Shown: positions 27,437 through 36,673 of the stretch, one piece after another
Numbering within the stretch: the stretch's first letter is position 1
How the letters are laid out: each line of letters opens with the position of its first letter
DNA from: Novisyntrophococcus fermenticellae
GTDB lineage: Bacteria > Bacillota > Clostridia > Lachnospirales > Lachnospiraceae
Direction: 5' to 3'
Length of the DNA stretch: 64,000 bases
Assembly: GCF_018866245.1 (NCBI RefSeq)
Contig: NZ_CP076458.1
Span: 434,001 to 498,000, forward strand
Made by a program: the position numbers and the translations under genes
The notes under the pieces: model-generated
Databases searched by the model: none
What the model was told of the DNA's origin: nothing
What the model saw: the letters and a program-made list of their open reading frames with translations, nothing else

Positions 27437-28045
27437 ATGGCACTTATTAAGGAAATCACAAAGCTGACTGATAACAAATATGTGAATTTATATTACCTGA
27501 AGGCAGAGAATAAAAAAGGAGCACCCCATAATTATTATGTGGCCTCCCGTGCCAGACGTCTTGAGGATTTGAAATGCAGGACAAAAGCAAATTCACCAGA
27601 CGGTGTTATCATCTATAGTTTATATGGCGAGGATAAGGATCGGGTTGTACTGATACGACAATACCGGTATTCAATCGATGACTATATTTATGAATTCCCT
27701 GCGGGTCTGGTAGATGAGGGAGAAAACTTTCACCAGGCTGCAGTCCGGGAACTGCATGAAGAAACGGGTCTTGACCTGGAGACGATACCGGTGGAAACCG
27801 GTTATGAAAAGCCGTATTTCACAACGATTGGTTTGACGGATGAATCATGTGCTACTGTCTACGGTTATGCATCCGGAAAGATTACTGAAAAGTATCAGGA
27901 GGACAGTGAAGAGATCGAAGTTGTTCTGGCAGACCGCACTGAGGTAAAAAGAATTCTGAAAGAAGAAAATGTAGCCCTCATGTGCTCCTATCAGCTGATG
28001 CATTTTTTGAAAAATGAAGATCCGTTTTACTTTTTACAGTCATAA
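27437..28045 (+). CDS. NUDIX hydrolase, ADP-ribose pyrophosphatase-like
   Basis: The 202-residue protein has a complete NUDIX box (GLVDEGENFHQAAVRELHEETGL, with the RELHEE core near residue 115), which binds magnesium and cleaves nucleoside diphosphate derivatives. The segment EFPAGLVD before the box and the RQYR motif are typical of ADP-ribose pyrophosphatases, but the substrate is not certain. ATG 27437 has GAGGAAA six bases upstream; an in-frame ATG at 27413 lies in the promoter-like AT-rich region and is less likely. The operon end is marked by a hairpin near 28048-28075. Confidence 0.87.
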   Translation: MALIKEITKLTDNKYVNLYYLKAENKKGAPHNYYVASRARRLEDLKCRTKANSPDGVIIYSLYGEDKDRVVLIRQYRYSIDDYIYEFPAGLVDEGENFHQAAVRELHEETGLDLETIPVETGYEKPYFTTIGLTDESCATVYGYASGKITEKYQEDSEEIEVVLADRTEVKRILKEENVALMCSYQLMHFLKNEDPFYFLQS

Positions 28046-28058
28046 GGTCCGGCATGCC

Positions 28059-28087
28059 TTGCGAATTGTGCCGGAACAGAGTATAAT
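28059..28087 (+). promoter_or_regulatory. Promoter of asnS
   Basis: TTGCGA (28059-28064) and TATAAT (28082-28087) are 17 bases apart. The -35 box lies in the loop of a TCCGGCA/TGCCGGA hairpin that may also end the NUDIX transcript. I see no T-box leader; the 5' leader is only about 30 bases. Confidence 0.6.
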
Positions 28088-28121
28088 CAAATCTTGAAAA
28101 TCCACTAAGGGAGAGAATAGC

Positions 28122-29513
28122 ATGAATATCACAAGTGTGCGCAGTATATATAAAAATCGGGAAAGCTTCCTGGATAAGGAGGTTACAGTAGGAGGATGGG
28201 TGCGCAGCATCAGGGACTCCAAAACTTTTGGATTTATCGTGCTTCACGATGGAACCTATTTTGAGACGTTACAAATTGTTTATCATGATAAGATGGGGAA
28301 TTTTGAGCAGATTTCGAAGTTGAATGTGGGAGCAGCCATTATTGTAAAAGGAACGCTGGTGGCCACACCACAGGCAAAGCAGCCTTTTGAAATCCAGGCC
28401 GCAGAAATCACTATAGAAGGGCCATCTGCACCGGATTACCCTCTGCAGAAAAAGCGCCATTCATTGGAATACCTAAGGACGATACAGCATCTTCGCCCCA
28501 GAACCAATACTTACCAGGCAGTGTTCCGCGTGCGTTCCCTGTGTGCATATGCCATACACAAATTCTTCCAGGAGAGAGGATTTATATATGTGAATACGCC
28601 TCTGATAACGGGAAGTGATGCAGAAGGAGCCGGAGAGATGTTTCAGGTAACGACACTGGATCTTGCGAATGTTCCGAAAAACCAGGAGGGTCTGATTGAT
28701 TACTCCCAGGATTTTTTTGGGAAAATGACGAATCTGACTGTGAGCGGGCAGCTGGACGGAGAGGCATTTGCCCAGGCGTTTAGAAAAATCTATACATTTG
28801 GCCCGACGTTCCGGGCGGAAAATTCCAACACGACCCGCCATGCGGCAGAGTTCTGGATGATTGAACCGGAAGTAGCATTTGCCGATCTGGAAGATAATAT
28901 GGAATTGGCAGAAGCCATGCTTAAATACATTATCAATTATGTGATGGAGGAAGCACCGGAGGAGATGAAGTTCTTTCATTCATTTGTGGACAAGGGACTT
29001 ATTGAACGATTGCAGCATGTGTCTAACTCTGAATTTGGCCGTGTGACTTATACAGAGGCGATTGAAATTCTGGAGAAAAATAACGATAAGTTTGAATACA
29101 AGGTACAGTGGGGCTGTGATCTGCAGACTGAACATGAAAGATACCTCACGGAGCAGGTGTTTAAGCGCCCTGTCTTTGTGACAGATTATCCGGAAGAAAT
29201 CAAGGCGTTCTATATGAAGCAGAACGGGGATGGCAAGACCGTTGCCGCTATGGATTGCCTGGTGCCCGGTATTGGAGAGATTATCGGGGGCAGCCAGAGA
29301 GAAGATGATTATATGAAGCTTGCGCAGCGTATGGAGGAGCTCGGTCTGGATCCGGAAGGATATGATTTCTATCTGGATCTGCGTAAATATGGTTCCACCC
29401 GGCACTCCGGTTTCGGACTGGGATTTGAACGCTGTGTTATGTATTTAACAGGCATGAGCAATATTCGTGACGTCATACCATTCCCGCGTACAGTAGGAAA
29501 CTGTGAATTATAA
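28122..29513 (+). CDS. asnS: Asparagine--tRNA ligase
   Basis: The 463-residue class IIb synthetase has the N-terminal OB-fold anticodon-binding domain (residues about 15-110, [14 protein letters not shown]) and the catalytic core with motif 2 ([21 protein letters not shown] near 228-248) and motif 3 ([15 protein letters not shown] near 435). AsnRS-type residues, not AspRS-type, fit the FRAENSNT segment. It charges tRNA-Asn, a copy of which is at 54390. GGGAGAG precedes the ATG. Confidence 0.96.
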   Translation: MNITSVRSIYKNRESFLDKEVTVGGWVRSIRDSKTFGFIVLHDGTYFETLQIVYHDKMGNFEQISKLNVGAAIIVKGTLVATPQAKQPFEIQAAEITIEGPSAPDYPLQKKRHSLEYLRTIQHLRPRTNTYQAVFRVRSLCAYAIHKFFQERGFIYVNTPLITGSDAEGAGEMFQVTTLDLANVPKNQEGLIDYSQDFFGKMTNLTVSGQLDGEAFAQAFRKIYTFGPTFRAENSNTTRHAAEFWMIEPEVAFADLEDNMELAEAMLKYIINYVMEEAPEEMKFFHSFVDKGLIERLQHVSNSEFGRVTYTEAIEILEKNNDKFEYKVQWGCDLQTEHERYLTEQVFKRPVFVTDYPEEIKAFYMKQNGDGKTVAAMDCLVPGIGEIIGGSQREDDYMKLAQRMEELGLDPEGYDFYLDLRKYGSTRHSGFGLGFERCVMYLTGMSNIRDVIPFPRTVGNCEL

Positions 29514-29546
29514 TTGATTTAGCATTTACGGAGCGTGGCTAAAAGG

Positions 29547-29626
29547 GAATTCCTTATAAGGACAGGCTTTGAAAGTTCAGGAGCATACTCCTGAGTTTCG
29601 AAGCCTGTTCTTCGTATAAGAAGTTC
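29547..29626 (+). other. 80-base near-perfect hairpin after asnS
   Basis: The sequence folds on itself about the loop CATA at 29584-29587: CAGGAG/CTCCTG next to the loop, then AGTTtcAGG-type pairs, GACAGGC-TTTG with CGAAGCCTGTT, and CTTATA with TATAAG at the base. Only a few mismatches and G-U pairs interrupt it. No T run follows, so it is not a plain terminator. It may stabilise mRNA, be a small structured RNA, or be a short palindromic repeat. Confidence 0.65.
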
Positions 29627-29670
29627 ATTATACGGGCTTAAAGATTGCCCCTGATAGATGGGAGGAAGCT

Positions 29671-30717
29671 ATGAAAATTATACACATTGCAGATATACAT
29701 CTGGGCGCGGAACCTGATATCGGTTCTGCGTGGAGTAAAGAGAGAAAGGCGGATATACAGGATACCTTTCAGAAAGTTATCACACGCTGCCGTGAAGAAA
29801 AGACAGATCTTCTGCTTATAGCCGGGGATTTATTCCATCACCCGCCATTGCTCAGGGAACTGAAGGGGGTCAATTACCTGTTTAAAAGTATCCCCGACAC
29901 AACAGTGGTATTGATGGCTGGTAATCATGATTATCTGAAAAAGGACGGGTTTTTTGAAAAGTTCTCCTGGAATAAAAATGTGGTTGGCCTATGGGGTAAC
30001 TCCTGTCAGAGAATAGAGATTCCCAAGCTGGACTTAGCAGTATATGGATGCAGCTATTATGGACGCGAGATTTTGGAGCCGTTATATGATGACGTCAGAC
30101 CGGAAGGAAGTTGCAGGTATCATATCCTGGTGGCGCATGGAGGAGACGCCAGACATAGTCCCATAGACAGAAGAAAGGTTTTGGCAGCCGGCTTTGATTA
30201 TGTGGCTCTGGGACACATACATAAGCCGGAGGTTATTGCAGAGAACCGGATGGCGTATGCTGGCGCTTTGGAGCCTGTCGATTGCAATGATTTGGGTCCG
30301 CATGGCTATATGAAAGTAACTATGAAAGAAGATGCTGTATCTGCAATATTTGTTCCGGAAGCCGTCTGCCAGTATAAGGTACTGGAAGTGAACGTGAGTG
30401 AGGAAAGTACACAGTATGAGCTGGAGAATATTGTAAGTGAAAAGATCCGCAAAGAAGGAGTTCGGGATATCTATCATCTTTACCTGAAGGGGATGCGCGA
30501 TCAGGGGATGGAATTTAATCTGTTAAGGCTTATGAAAAAAGGACGCGTGGTGAAAGCCAAAGACCTTACACATCCCTGTTATGACTTAGATGAGCTTGCC
30601 CGGATTTACGATGGCAGCCTGATTGGAGAATATATCAGAAGACTCAGGGGGTCAGACGATATTGGAGAAAGGGCACTTTATTACGGATTGGAAGCACTGC
30701 TGGAAATGAAGAGGTGA
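29671..30717 (+). CDS. SbcD-like DNA exonuclease (metallophosphoesterase)
   Basis: The 348-residue protein shows the Mre11/SbcD nuclease motifs in order: ADIHLGA (D8, H10), AGDLFHH near residue 52, GNHDYL near 90, the AHGG histidine near 156 and GHIHKP near 188. A C-terminal cap domain follows. With its partner it should process DNA ends or hairpins. Its length is closer to YhaO-type proteins than to the 400-residue SbcD. The ATPase gene starts three bases after the stop codon, so the pair is translationally coupled. Confidence 0.88.
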   Translation: MKIIHIADIHLGAEPDIGSAWSKERKADIQDTFQKVITRCREEKTDLLLIAGDLFHHPPLLRELKGVNYLFKSIPDTTVVLMAGNHDYLKKDGFFEKFSWNKNVVGLWGNSCQRIEIPKLDLAVYGCSYYGREILEPLYDDVRPEGSCRYHILVAHGGDARHSPIDRRKVLAAGFDYVALGHIHKPEVIAENRMAYAGALEPVDCNDLGPHGYMKVTMKEDAVSAIFVPEAVCQYKVLEVNVSEESTQYELENIVSEKIRKEGVRDIYHLYLKGMRDQGMEFNLLRLMKKGRVVKAKDLTHPCYDLDELARIYDGSLIGEYIRRLRGSDDIGERALYYGLEALLEMKR

Positions 30718-30720
30718 TTA

Positions 30721-32265
30721 ATGAAACTAAAAGAGTTAAATATAAAGAACTTCGGTAAATTCTATAACCATTTTATTGCCTTGGAAGACGGTATCAATCT
30801 CATATACGGAGATAATGAAGCTGGGAAGTCTACGATACACGCATTTATTCGCAGCATGCTTTTCGGCTTAAGCAAACAGCGGGGCAGGGCATCAAAAACA
30901 GACATGTATCATCAGTACGAGCCCTGTGAAAATCCCGGATTCTATGCCGGATCCCTCAGGTTTGAAAGTGGAGGAAGGCACTTTCGTCTGGAGCGGAATT
31001 TCAGCCGGGAAAATTTTCGGGAGGAATTGCTATGCGAAGATGACGGAGAGCGTCTTTCTGTAGCGGATGGCGATTTGAGGATGCTGCTGGGAGGAGTCAG
31101 CCGGTCCATCTACGACAACACGGTTTCTGTGGGGCAGATGAAGAGCAAAACGGATGAAGAACTGACCAGAGCGCTTCGAAATTATATGGCGAATTACCAG
31201 GGAGATGTAGATCAGGAAACAAATCTGGAGGAGGCGATAAAGTCGTTGAAAACCAGAAAAAAAGAGCAGGAGGAGAAAAGAGATGTATTAAGATCCCGTC
31301 TGGAGGAGCAGGAAAGACAGCTGCAGTCACGGATCGAATTTTTACAGGAGGAATTAAAACATAAGACTGATAATCTGGAGCAGACCAGGGAACAATATCA
31401 AACGAAGGCATATGACCCCGAAAGGTCTGAAAAAGAAGGAGCGCATTCAAATCACGAGAATAGATTTAATAGAAAAAAGAGATATATCGCAGTTGCTGTT
31501 ATTGTCTCTTTCATCTTTTTGAGTATTTTTATAGTTTTCAAAGTTCCCGGCATGGCTGCCAGAGGAGGTTTGCTGGCAGTAATTGCAGCTCTTGCCTGGG
31601 CTGTAGCCAGGATATGGATGCATCCTCACAAAGGGGAATTTCATGCAGAGGGGGAAATTGAAGATGAATCCCTGAAACTTCAATGGAATATGGATTATCT
31701 GCAGTCGGATATCACAGAACAGAAGATGATACTTGAAGAGATGAGAACAGAGGAAGAGAATCTTCAAAAGACCATGGCAGAACCCAGTGAATATGAAGAA
31801 GAGATAAAGGCGATTGAACTCGCCATGCAGGTCATAGCGGATATCGCCCTCACGATGCAGCAGGAAATCAGCCGTCAGCTGAAGAAAAAAATTTCTGAAA
31901 TCATATATGAGCTGACAGGAGGAAGATACACGCAGGTCACGATTGATGAGAATTTTGAGATTTTGCTGCATACAAGGGAAACTTGCATACCTATCTATCA
32001 AGTGAGCAGCGGAACCGTGGAACAAGTGTATTTTGCACTTCGGATGGCAGTTATGGATATCTTATGCAAAGAGGAGGAGATGCCGCTTATACTTGATGAG
32101 GTTTTTGCCATGTATGATGAAAAACGCCTGGAGCGTGCGCTTAGATGGCTGCATGGAAATAGGAGACAAGTGCTGTTGTTTACCTGCCATGACAGAGAAG
32201 AACGCCTGCTTAACAGGCTTGAAATTCCTTATCATAAGGTAAAGTTAGGAGGAAAGTATGATTAA
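30721..32265 (+). CDS. SbcC/YhaN-like SMC-type ATPase with an internal membrane hairpin
   Basis: The 514-residue protein has an N-terminal Walker A (GDNEAGKST, residues about 31-39), a coiled coil (about 170-235), two adjacent hydrophobic helices (about 251-270 and 278-297), a second coil (about 315-350), and a C-terminal signature and Walker B region ([16 protein letters not shown] and [12 protein letters not shown]). This is a much shortened SbcC/YhaN. Membrane helices in place of a zinc hook or hinge suggest that the complex is held at the membrane, as in some YhaN proteins. It overlaps the nfo gene by eight bases. Confidence 0.82.
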   Translation: MKLKELNIKNFGKFYNHFIALEDGINLIYGDNEAGKSTIHAFIRSMLFGLSKQRGRASKTDMYHQYEPCENPGFYAGSLRFESGGRHFRLERNFSRENFREELLCEDDGERLSVADGDLRMLLGGVSRSIYDNTVSVGQMKSKTDEELTRALRNYMANYQGDVDQETNLEEAIKSLKTRKKEQEEKRDVLRSRLEEQERQLQSRIEFLQEELKHKTDNLEQTREQYQTKAYDPERSEKEGAHSNHENRFNRKKRYIAVAVIVSFIFLSIFIVFKVPGMAARGGLLAVIAALAWAVARIWMHPHKGEFHAEGEIEDESLKLQWNMDYLQSDITEQKMILEEMRTEEENLQKTMAEPSEYEEEIKAIELAMQVIADIALTMQQEISRQLKKKISEIIYELTGGRYTQVTIDENFEILLHTRETCIPIYQVSSGTVEQVYFALRMAVMDILCKEEEMPLILDEVFAMYDEKRLERALRWLHGNRRQVLLFTCHDREERLLNRLEIPYHKVKLGGKYD

Positions 32266-33088
32266 AATAGGATGCCACCTGTCTTCATCCAAAGGCTTTC
32301 TGCATATGGGGCAGGAAGCGGTAAGCATAGGAGCCAATACATTCCAATTTTTTACAAGAAATCCGCGGGGGAGCAAGGCAAAGCCGCTTGATATGGAGGA
32401 CATCCATGCATTCCGGCAGTTTGCCGAAGAACATGGAATACCTGTGATACTAGCCCATGCTCCGTATACCTTGAATCCTTGCTCAGGAACAGAAAGAACA
32501 CGGGAATTTGCGTTTGAGACGATGGAAGACGATCTGAGGCGCATGGAGTATCTCCCGGGTAATTATTATAATTTTCATCCGGGAAGCCATGTCGGACAGG
32601 GAAGTGAAGAAGGAGTGCGCCAGATTGCGGAAGTACTGAATCATATACTGCGGCCGGAGCAGACAACCACAGTGCTGCTGGAAACTATGGCGGGTAAAGG
32701 AACAGAAGTAGGCAGATGCTTTGAAGAACTGCATGAGATAATAGAACGAGTGGAACTTAGCAGTCATGTAGGGGTTTGTCTGGACACCTGCCATGTATAT
32801 GATGCGGGATATGATATTGTTCAGAATCTGGATGGTGTGATTGCAGAATTTGACAGGATTATCGGTCTGGACAGACTAAAGGCAATCCATATAAACGATA
32901 GTAAAAACCCTTTTGAAAGCCACAAGGACCGTCATGAAAGGATTGGAGAGGGAGCCCTTGGGCTGGAGGCTTTTGTCAGAATCATCAATCACCCCAAATT
33001 GAGAGAACTGCCCTTTTATCTGGAAACACCGAATGAACTTGCAGGGTATGCACGTGAAATTGAGTTATTAAAAGAGAATTATATATGA
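32258..33088 (+). CDS. nfo: Endonuclease IV (deoxyribonuclease IV)
   Basis: Endonuclease IV cuts at abasic sites with a three-zinc centre in a TIM barrel. The 276-residue product has the expected segments: [69 protein letters not shown] and FYLETP. AGGAGGAAAG precedes the ATG, and the start overlaps the end of the ATPase gene. It completes a three-gene DNA-repair set with the SbcD/SbcC-like pair. Confidence 0.96.
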   Translation: MIKIGCHLSSSKGFLHMGQEAVSIGANTFQFFTRNPRGSKAKPLDMEDIHAFRQFAEEHGIPVILAHAPYTLNPCSGTERTREFAFETMEDDLRRMEYLPGNYYNFHPGSHVGQGSEEGVRQIAEVLNHILRPEQTTTVLLETMAGKGTEVGRCFEELHEIIERVELSSHVGVCLDTCHVYDAGYDIVQNLDGVIAEFDRIIGLDRLKAIHINDSKNPFESHKDRHERIGEGALGLEAFVRIINHPKLRELPFYLETPNELAGYAREIELLKENYI

Positions 33089-33095
33089 TACAAGG

Positions 33096-33117
33096 AAAGC
33101 TGCCAATGGCAGCTTTT
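33096..33117. terminator. Bidirectional terminator between convergent nfo and prs
   Basis: AAAGCTGCC-AAT-GGCAGCTTTTT forms an 8-9 bp stem with a T run on the plus strand. The A-rich side gives a short T run for the minus-strand prs transcript. Confidence 0.85.
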
Positions 33118-33127
33118 TCGCATATCA

Positions 33128-34306
33128 TCAGATCTTTTCATGATTTTTAAATTTATTCAAGACTTTCTGGATACGTTCCACAGGGTCCAGGAGGGCGCTG
33201 ATAGAAGAATCATGATTCAAGGTATCGATGAGCAGCGCGATGTATTTACTTAAATCACAAGTCACATACCAGGGCTTACTCAACAGTTCGGGGGTCTGGT
33301 ATACAAGATTAGTAGTCAGAACCTTTGTGAACAGTCCCTGCTCATAAGCACAGTCAAACTTTTCCAGACCATTAGTAAAAAGGCCAAAGGTCGAACACAG
33401 ATAGAGATTTCTTGCTCCACGCTTTTTCAGAAGCGTGGCAACTTCTATCATACTGTCACCGGAGGAAATCATATCATCGATGATGATCATATCTTTTCCC
33501 GACACATCGGCACCCAGAAATTCATGAGCAACAATAGGGTTGCGTCCGTCCACAATCGTGGAATAATCTCTGCGCTTATAAAACATACCCATATCCACGC
33601 CAAGATTATTGGCCATATAGATTGCACGTTTCATACCACCTTCGTCAGGGCTGATTACCATCAAGTGGTCGCTGTCAATCTGCAGGTCACTGCCATGGCG
33701 CAGAATGTTTTTAATAAACTGATAAGCGGGTTGTACGGTCTCAAAGCCATGAAGAGGGATTGCATTTTGAACCCTGGGATCATGGGCATCAAACGTTATA
33801 ATATTATCCACCCCCATGTCCACAAGCTCCTGAAGTGCGATGGCACAGTCCAGAGATTCTCTTCCGGAACGTTTGTGCTGGCGGCTTTCATAGAGAAATG
33901 GCATGATGACATTGATACGCCTTGCTTTTCCTCCAACGGCGGCTATTATGCGTTTCAGATCTTGAAAATGATCATCCGGCGACATATGACTTTCCTGTCC
34001 GAAAAGTTTATAGGTCATGTTGTAATTACAGATATCAACCAAAATATAAATATCATCACCGCGCACTGATTCACCCAGAATACCTTTGGCCTCACCAGTG
34101 CCGAACCTTGGAACTTTAGATGGAATAATAAAGCTGTCTCTTTGATATTCGTGTAGAATAGCAGTGGATTTATGCCCTCGCTCCCTTCGCCAGGATACCA
34201 GATAATCATTCACTTTTTTACCGAGTGCGGTACAGCTTTCCAGCGGTATGATCCCCAGTCTTCCCACTGGTAAACCATCATAATAGTTTTCAGATTCCTC
34301 ACTCAT
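33128..34306 (-). CDS. prs: Ribose-phosphate pyrophosphokinase, long divergent form
   Basis: PRPP synthase makes phosphoribosyl pyrophosphate for nucleotide, His, Trp and NAD synthesis. At 392 residues this protein is about 75 longer than the usual enzyme. Conserved segments include MPFLYESRQHKRSGRES (the flexible loop), TFDAHDP, SPDEGGMKRA and a PRPP loop IIDDMISSGDSM. The loop differs from the canonical DDxxDTGGT by S-S-G-D-S. Extra length lies mainly at the N-terminus (about 50 residues) and near the C-terminus. Its start overlaps the dnaC-like stop by four bases, so it is translationally coupled to that gene. GGAGG lies upstream of the ATG. Confidence 0.85.
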   Translation of the reverse strand: MSEESENYYDGLPVGRLGIIPLESCTALGKKVNDYLVSWRRERGHKSTAILHEYQRDSFIIPSKVPRFGTGEAKGILGESVRGDDIYILVDICNYNMTYKLFGQESHMSPDDHFQDLKRIIAAVGGKARRINVIMPFLYESRQHKRSGRESLDCAIALQELVDMGVDNIITFDAHDPRVQNAIPLHGFETVQPAYQFIKNILRHGSDLQIDSDHLMVISPDEGGMKRAIYMANNLGVDMGMFYKRRDYSTIVDGRNPIVAHEFLGADVSGKDMIIIDDMISSGDSMIEVATLLKKRGARNLYLCSTFGLFTNGLEKFDCAYEQGLFTKVLTTNLVYQTPELLSKPWYVTCDLSKYIALLIDTLNHDSSISALLDPVERIQKVLNKFKNHEKI

Positions 34307-35295
34307 TGCGTTCTTCCTCCCAAAAGTTTTTTCTGGATACGTATATCGTTTCCAAATAGTTTGATTATAGTATAGTTACTTGAGATGCGGGAAAATGTCC
34401 TTTCAGAGTAAATTTCAGCAAACCTGTCCAAAGAAAGATTTGTGGAAATGATTGTGGATTTTTTCCGAAGCATCCGTTCATTGATGCACAAGAACAATTG
34501 CGAAGATACAAAGGAGTTTGTGAGTTCTGTTCCAAGATCATCAATAATTAACAGATCACAGTCAAAGATATTACTTTGGTTTTCCTTTGCTTCTTCGGTT
34601 GTGGAAAAAGTGTTTCTGGCGAATAACTCAAATAAATCAAATGCTGTAAAATATACAACACAGAAAGAGCGGTCAATGAGATCTTTTGCAATGCAGTGAG
34701 AAAAAAAGGTTTTTCCCACTCCGGTATCTCCGTAGAAAAAAAGATTCTCAAAGCTGCTGTGAAAAGTATCCACAAAGTGATGGCAGCGTTTCAATGCCAA
34801 TGCCGCAGTATCATAAGAACTGATACCTGTGACTTTATTAATCAGATCTTTCGAATAATAATTCAAATCACAGCAGTCAAAGTTTTCACTCTCCAAAACA
34901 TCACGAATATTTGACTGATCATATAAAAGTTCAGTCTCGGCTTTCTTAAAGCATGTACACTTCTGATTATCTATATACCCTGTATCCTTGCACAGGGGAC
35001 AGTCATACTTTAAATCCAGATAATCTTCAGGATATCCAAAAGCAAGAAGAAGTTCTGCCCTCTGGGAGGATAATTGCCTGATTGCTGCCAAAAGATTCGT
35101 ATTATCGTGAGAACCACTGAACTTTGCACGTATTTTGGCGAGACTGATTTCAGTAATCTTTGCGTCAATCCGGGCAAGCTGCGGAATGCGGGCATAGGCC
35201 TCTTTTATATGCTCATCCCGAAGGTGTCTGTGCTTGTGCTGTTTTTCACTGTAGACACGCATAATTGCATCATACTGTGCATTCGAAAGTGCCAT
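34303..35295 (-). CDS. DnaC/DnaI-like replicative helicase loader
   Basis: The 330-residue AAA+ ATPase has an N-terminal helical part, a CxxC-rich region (CPLCKDTG and KCTCFKK, about residues 98-115) that looks like the zinc-binding module of DnaI, then Walker A GDTGVGKTF (about residue 188), Walker B LLIIDDLGTE (near 250) and the arginine-finger segment RTFSRISSNY near 300. It loads DnaB-type helicase at the origin. It lies between dnaD and prs on the minus strand. The dnaD-dnaC order is normal for replication-restart operons in clostridia. Confidence 0.92.
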   Translation of the reverse strand: MALSNAQYDAIMRVYSEKQHKHRHLRDEHIKEAYARIPQLARIDAKITEISLAKIRAKFSGSHDNTNLLAAIRQLSSQRAELLLAFGYPEDYLDLKYDCPLCKDTGYIDNQKCTCFKKAETELLYDQSNIRDVLESENFDCCDLNYYSKDLINKVTGISSYDTAALALKRCHHFVDTFHSSFENLFFYGDTGVGKTFFSHCIAKDLIDRSFCVVYFTAFDLFELFARNTFSTTEEAKENQSNIFDCDLLIIDDLGTELTNSFVSSQLFLCINERMLRKKSTIISTNLSLDRFAEIYSERTFSRISSNYTIIKLFGNDIRIQKKLLGGRTQ

Positions 35296-35304
35296 TACAT
35301 CTCC

Positions 35305-36375
35305 TTACTGGTTTAATAGTTGTTTTTCCAATTTTTCATAATCATATTCACGCTGGTGAAAATTATTGAATTTATTTGCTGCCTTAGACTTAGTCTCTGC
35401 ACCCTTCTCGGACGCTTTCACCCGTTTCTGATGCTGTTGATCCAGTCCGTCGATATCACTCGGTGATTTAACATTATTCTGCCGCCAGTTGGACAGAATG
35501 CCCTCTGCATATTTAAAGCTTGGCTTGGCAGTCTGGGAAATTGTTCTGGAACATGCTTCTTTTATAATGTCAAGTGAAAACCCATATTCCTTCATCCACC
35601 GGTTCATAAATTCCACTTCGGTAGCAATCGGATCCCGTCCCCGGATTCCGAAAGCTTTTAAAATAGCATAATAATCCCTGCTCCAGGTATTGGTCCGCTG
35701 TTTAGCGGCGTCCACTGTATGTACGTTCTCCTGGTGCCAGGCAAGTCCTACCTTTTCTATGTAACTTAAGCTCCTGTGATTTTGGGAAACACAGTACTCT
35801 ATTAAATACTCCACCAGATCCAGGGGAAAATGCAGTTCATCATAGAAATAGAGAATTCTCTGCATATCTGTGGCACTCAAGGTTTTTTTCAGGTACTGCT
35901 CCGCAAGAAAAAGAAGCTGTCCAATATCCGGGTTCTCCTTCTGAAGCTGCCTGATAGCTCCTGGGGACAGATATTTGGGCGGCTGTGGGCTGCCGGGTTC
36001 CTCCTGCTGTGCCGGTGATTCCTGCCCGGATACAGTAACAGCGGTTTCCATAGAGGCAGGAGCTGCTGAAGCACTTTCCAAAGGCAGCAGTGAAAGCCCT
36101 GAAAGTTTCCTTTCAGAATCGAATTCAAGTTTCAGGATACCTGCTTTCTGCCAGTATTTCAAGGCCCTTAGCACATCCTTCTCCGTACAGGAAAAGGCGT
36201 CTGCAATAGAAGACAGGCTGATAGCCGCAGTGCGTCCGTGCATCACGTAAAGCAGGTACAGATAAATCTTTACAAATTCACCGTTGGCTTCGGGCATGTA
36301 TTCATTTATAAATATGTCCGGAACAAGAGTCACTGAGGCCGAACGCATATCCTTAATGGTCAATATACTGCTCAT
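35305..36375 (-). CDS. DnaD domain replication initiation protein
   Basis: The 356-residue protein has an N-terminal winged-helix region (about 15-105, AISLSSIADAFSCTEKDVLRALKYWQ), a low-complexity linker rich in P, S, Q and E (about 108-140), and a DnaD/DnaB_2 C-terminal domain (about 235-300) with the characteristic YxxIxxxW-type end, here SNWRQNNV. It should act with the helicase loader encoded nine bases downstream. The promoter at 36404-36432 and the DnaA boxes behind it suggest replication-linked control. Confidence 0.9.
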   Translation of the reverse strand: MSSILTIKDMRSASVTLVPDIFINEYMPEANGEFVKIYLYLLYVMHGRTAAISLSSIADAFSCTEKDVLRALKYWQKAGILKLEFDSERKLSGLSLLPLESASAAPASMETAVTVSGQESPAQQEEPGSPQPPKYLSPGAIRQLQKENPDIGQLLFLAEQYLKKTLSATDMQRILYFYDELHFPLDLVEYLIEYCVSQNHRSLSYIEKVGLAWHQENVHTVDAAKQRTNTWSRDYYAILKAFGIRGRDPIATEVEFMNRWMKEYGFSLDIIKEACSRTISQTAKPSFKYAEGILSNWRQNNVKSPSDIDGLDQQHQKRVKASEKGAETKSKAANKFNNFHQREYDYEKLEKQLLNQ

Positions 36376-36403
36376 CTAAAACACCCTTCTTTCAAGTACA
36401 TCC

Positions 36404-36432
36404 AGTATAGCACAGTATTCCTCTTCTGAGAA
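36404..36432 (-). promoter_or_regulatory. Promoter of the dnaD-dnaC-prs operon
   Basis: On the minus strand TATACT (36404-36409) is preceded by TTCTCA (36427-36432) with a 17-base spacer, about 29 bases before the dnaD start. The -35 box is weak, which would fit a regulated promoter. Confidence 0.5.
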
Positions 36433-36480
36433 TAGCTAAAGTGTATCAAATTGTGAGCTCCAGTCGAACAGATAATACTT

Positions 36481-36672
36481 TGTGGATAATGTTTATAATG
36501 TGGATAAAAAAATCCCGCTGTCATTATTTGGAGGATGAAAAGAGAGAAAATGTTGGATTTAAGGAAAAAAGCGAGAATTTTGTCGATTACATTATGTAAA
36601 CAGAGAACTGTTAAAAAATCCACGTGATTACACAAAGAAAAATGTGTATAATCATGTGGATAATGTGCATAA
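36481..36672. promoter_or_regulatory. Cluster of five DnaA boxes upstream of dnaD
   Basis: Three perfect boxes (TGTGGATAA on plus, TTATCCACA on minus) lie at 36481-36489, 36499-36507 and 36655-36663. Two one-mismatch boxes are TGTGTATAA at 36643-36651 and TGTGCATAA at 36664-36672. All five point the same way. The gap 36376-36673 between dnaD and murC holds no gene that I can support. Confidence 0.8.
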
Positions 36673-36673
36673 C

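Noticed and set aside
28046..28121. T-box leader for asnS
   Set aside because: The leader is about 30 bases after the promoter and has no T-box sequence, specifier loop or antiterminator.
36481..36672. Chromosomal origin oriC
   Set aside because: DnaA boxes are present, but there is no dnaA, dnaN, gyr or rpmH gene nearby and no clear AT-rich unwinding element next to the boxes, so I call only a box cluster.
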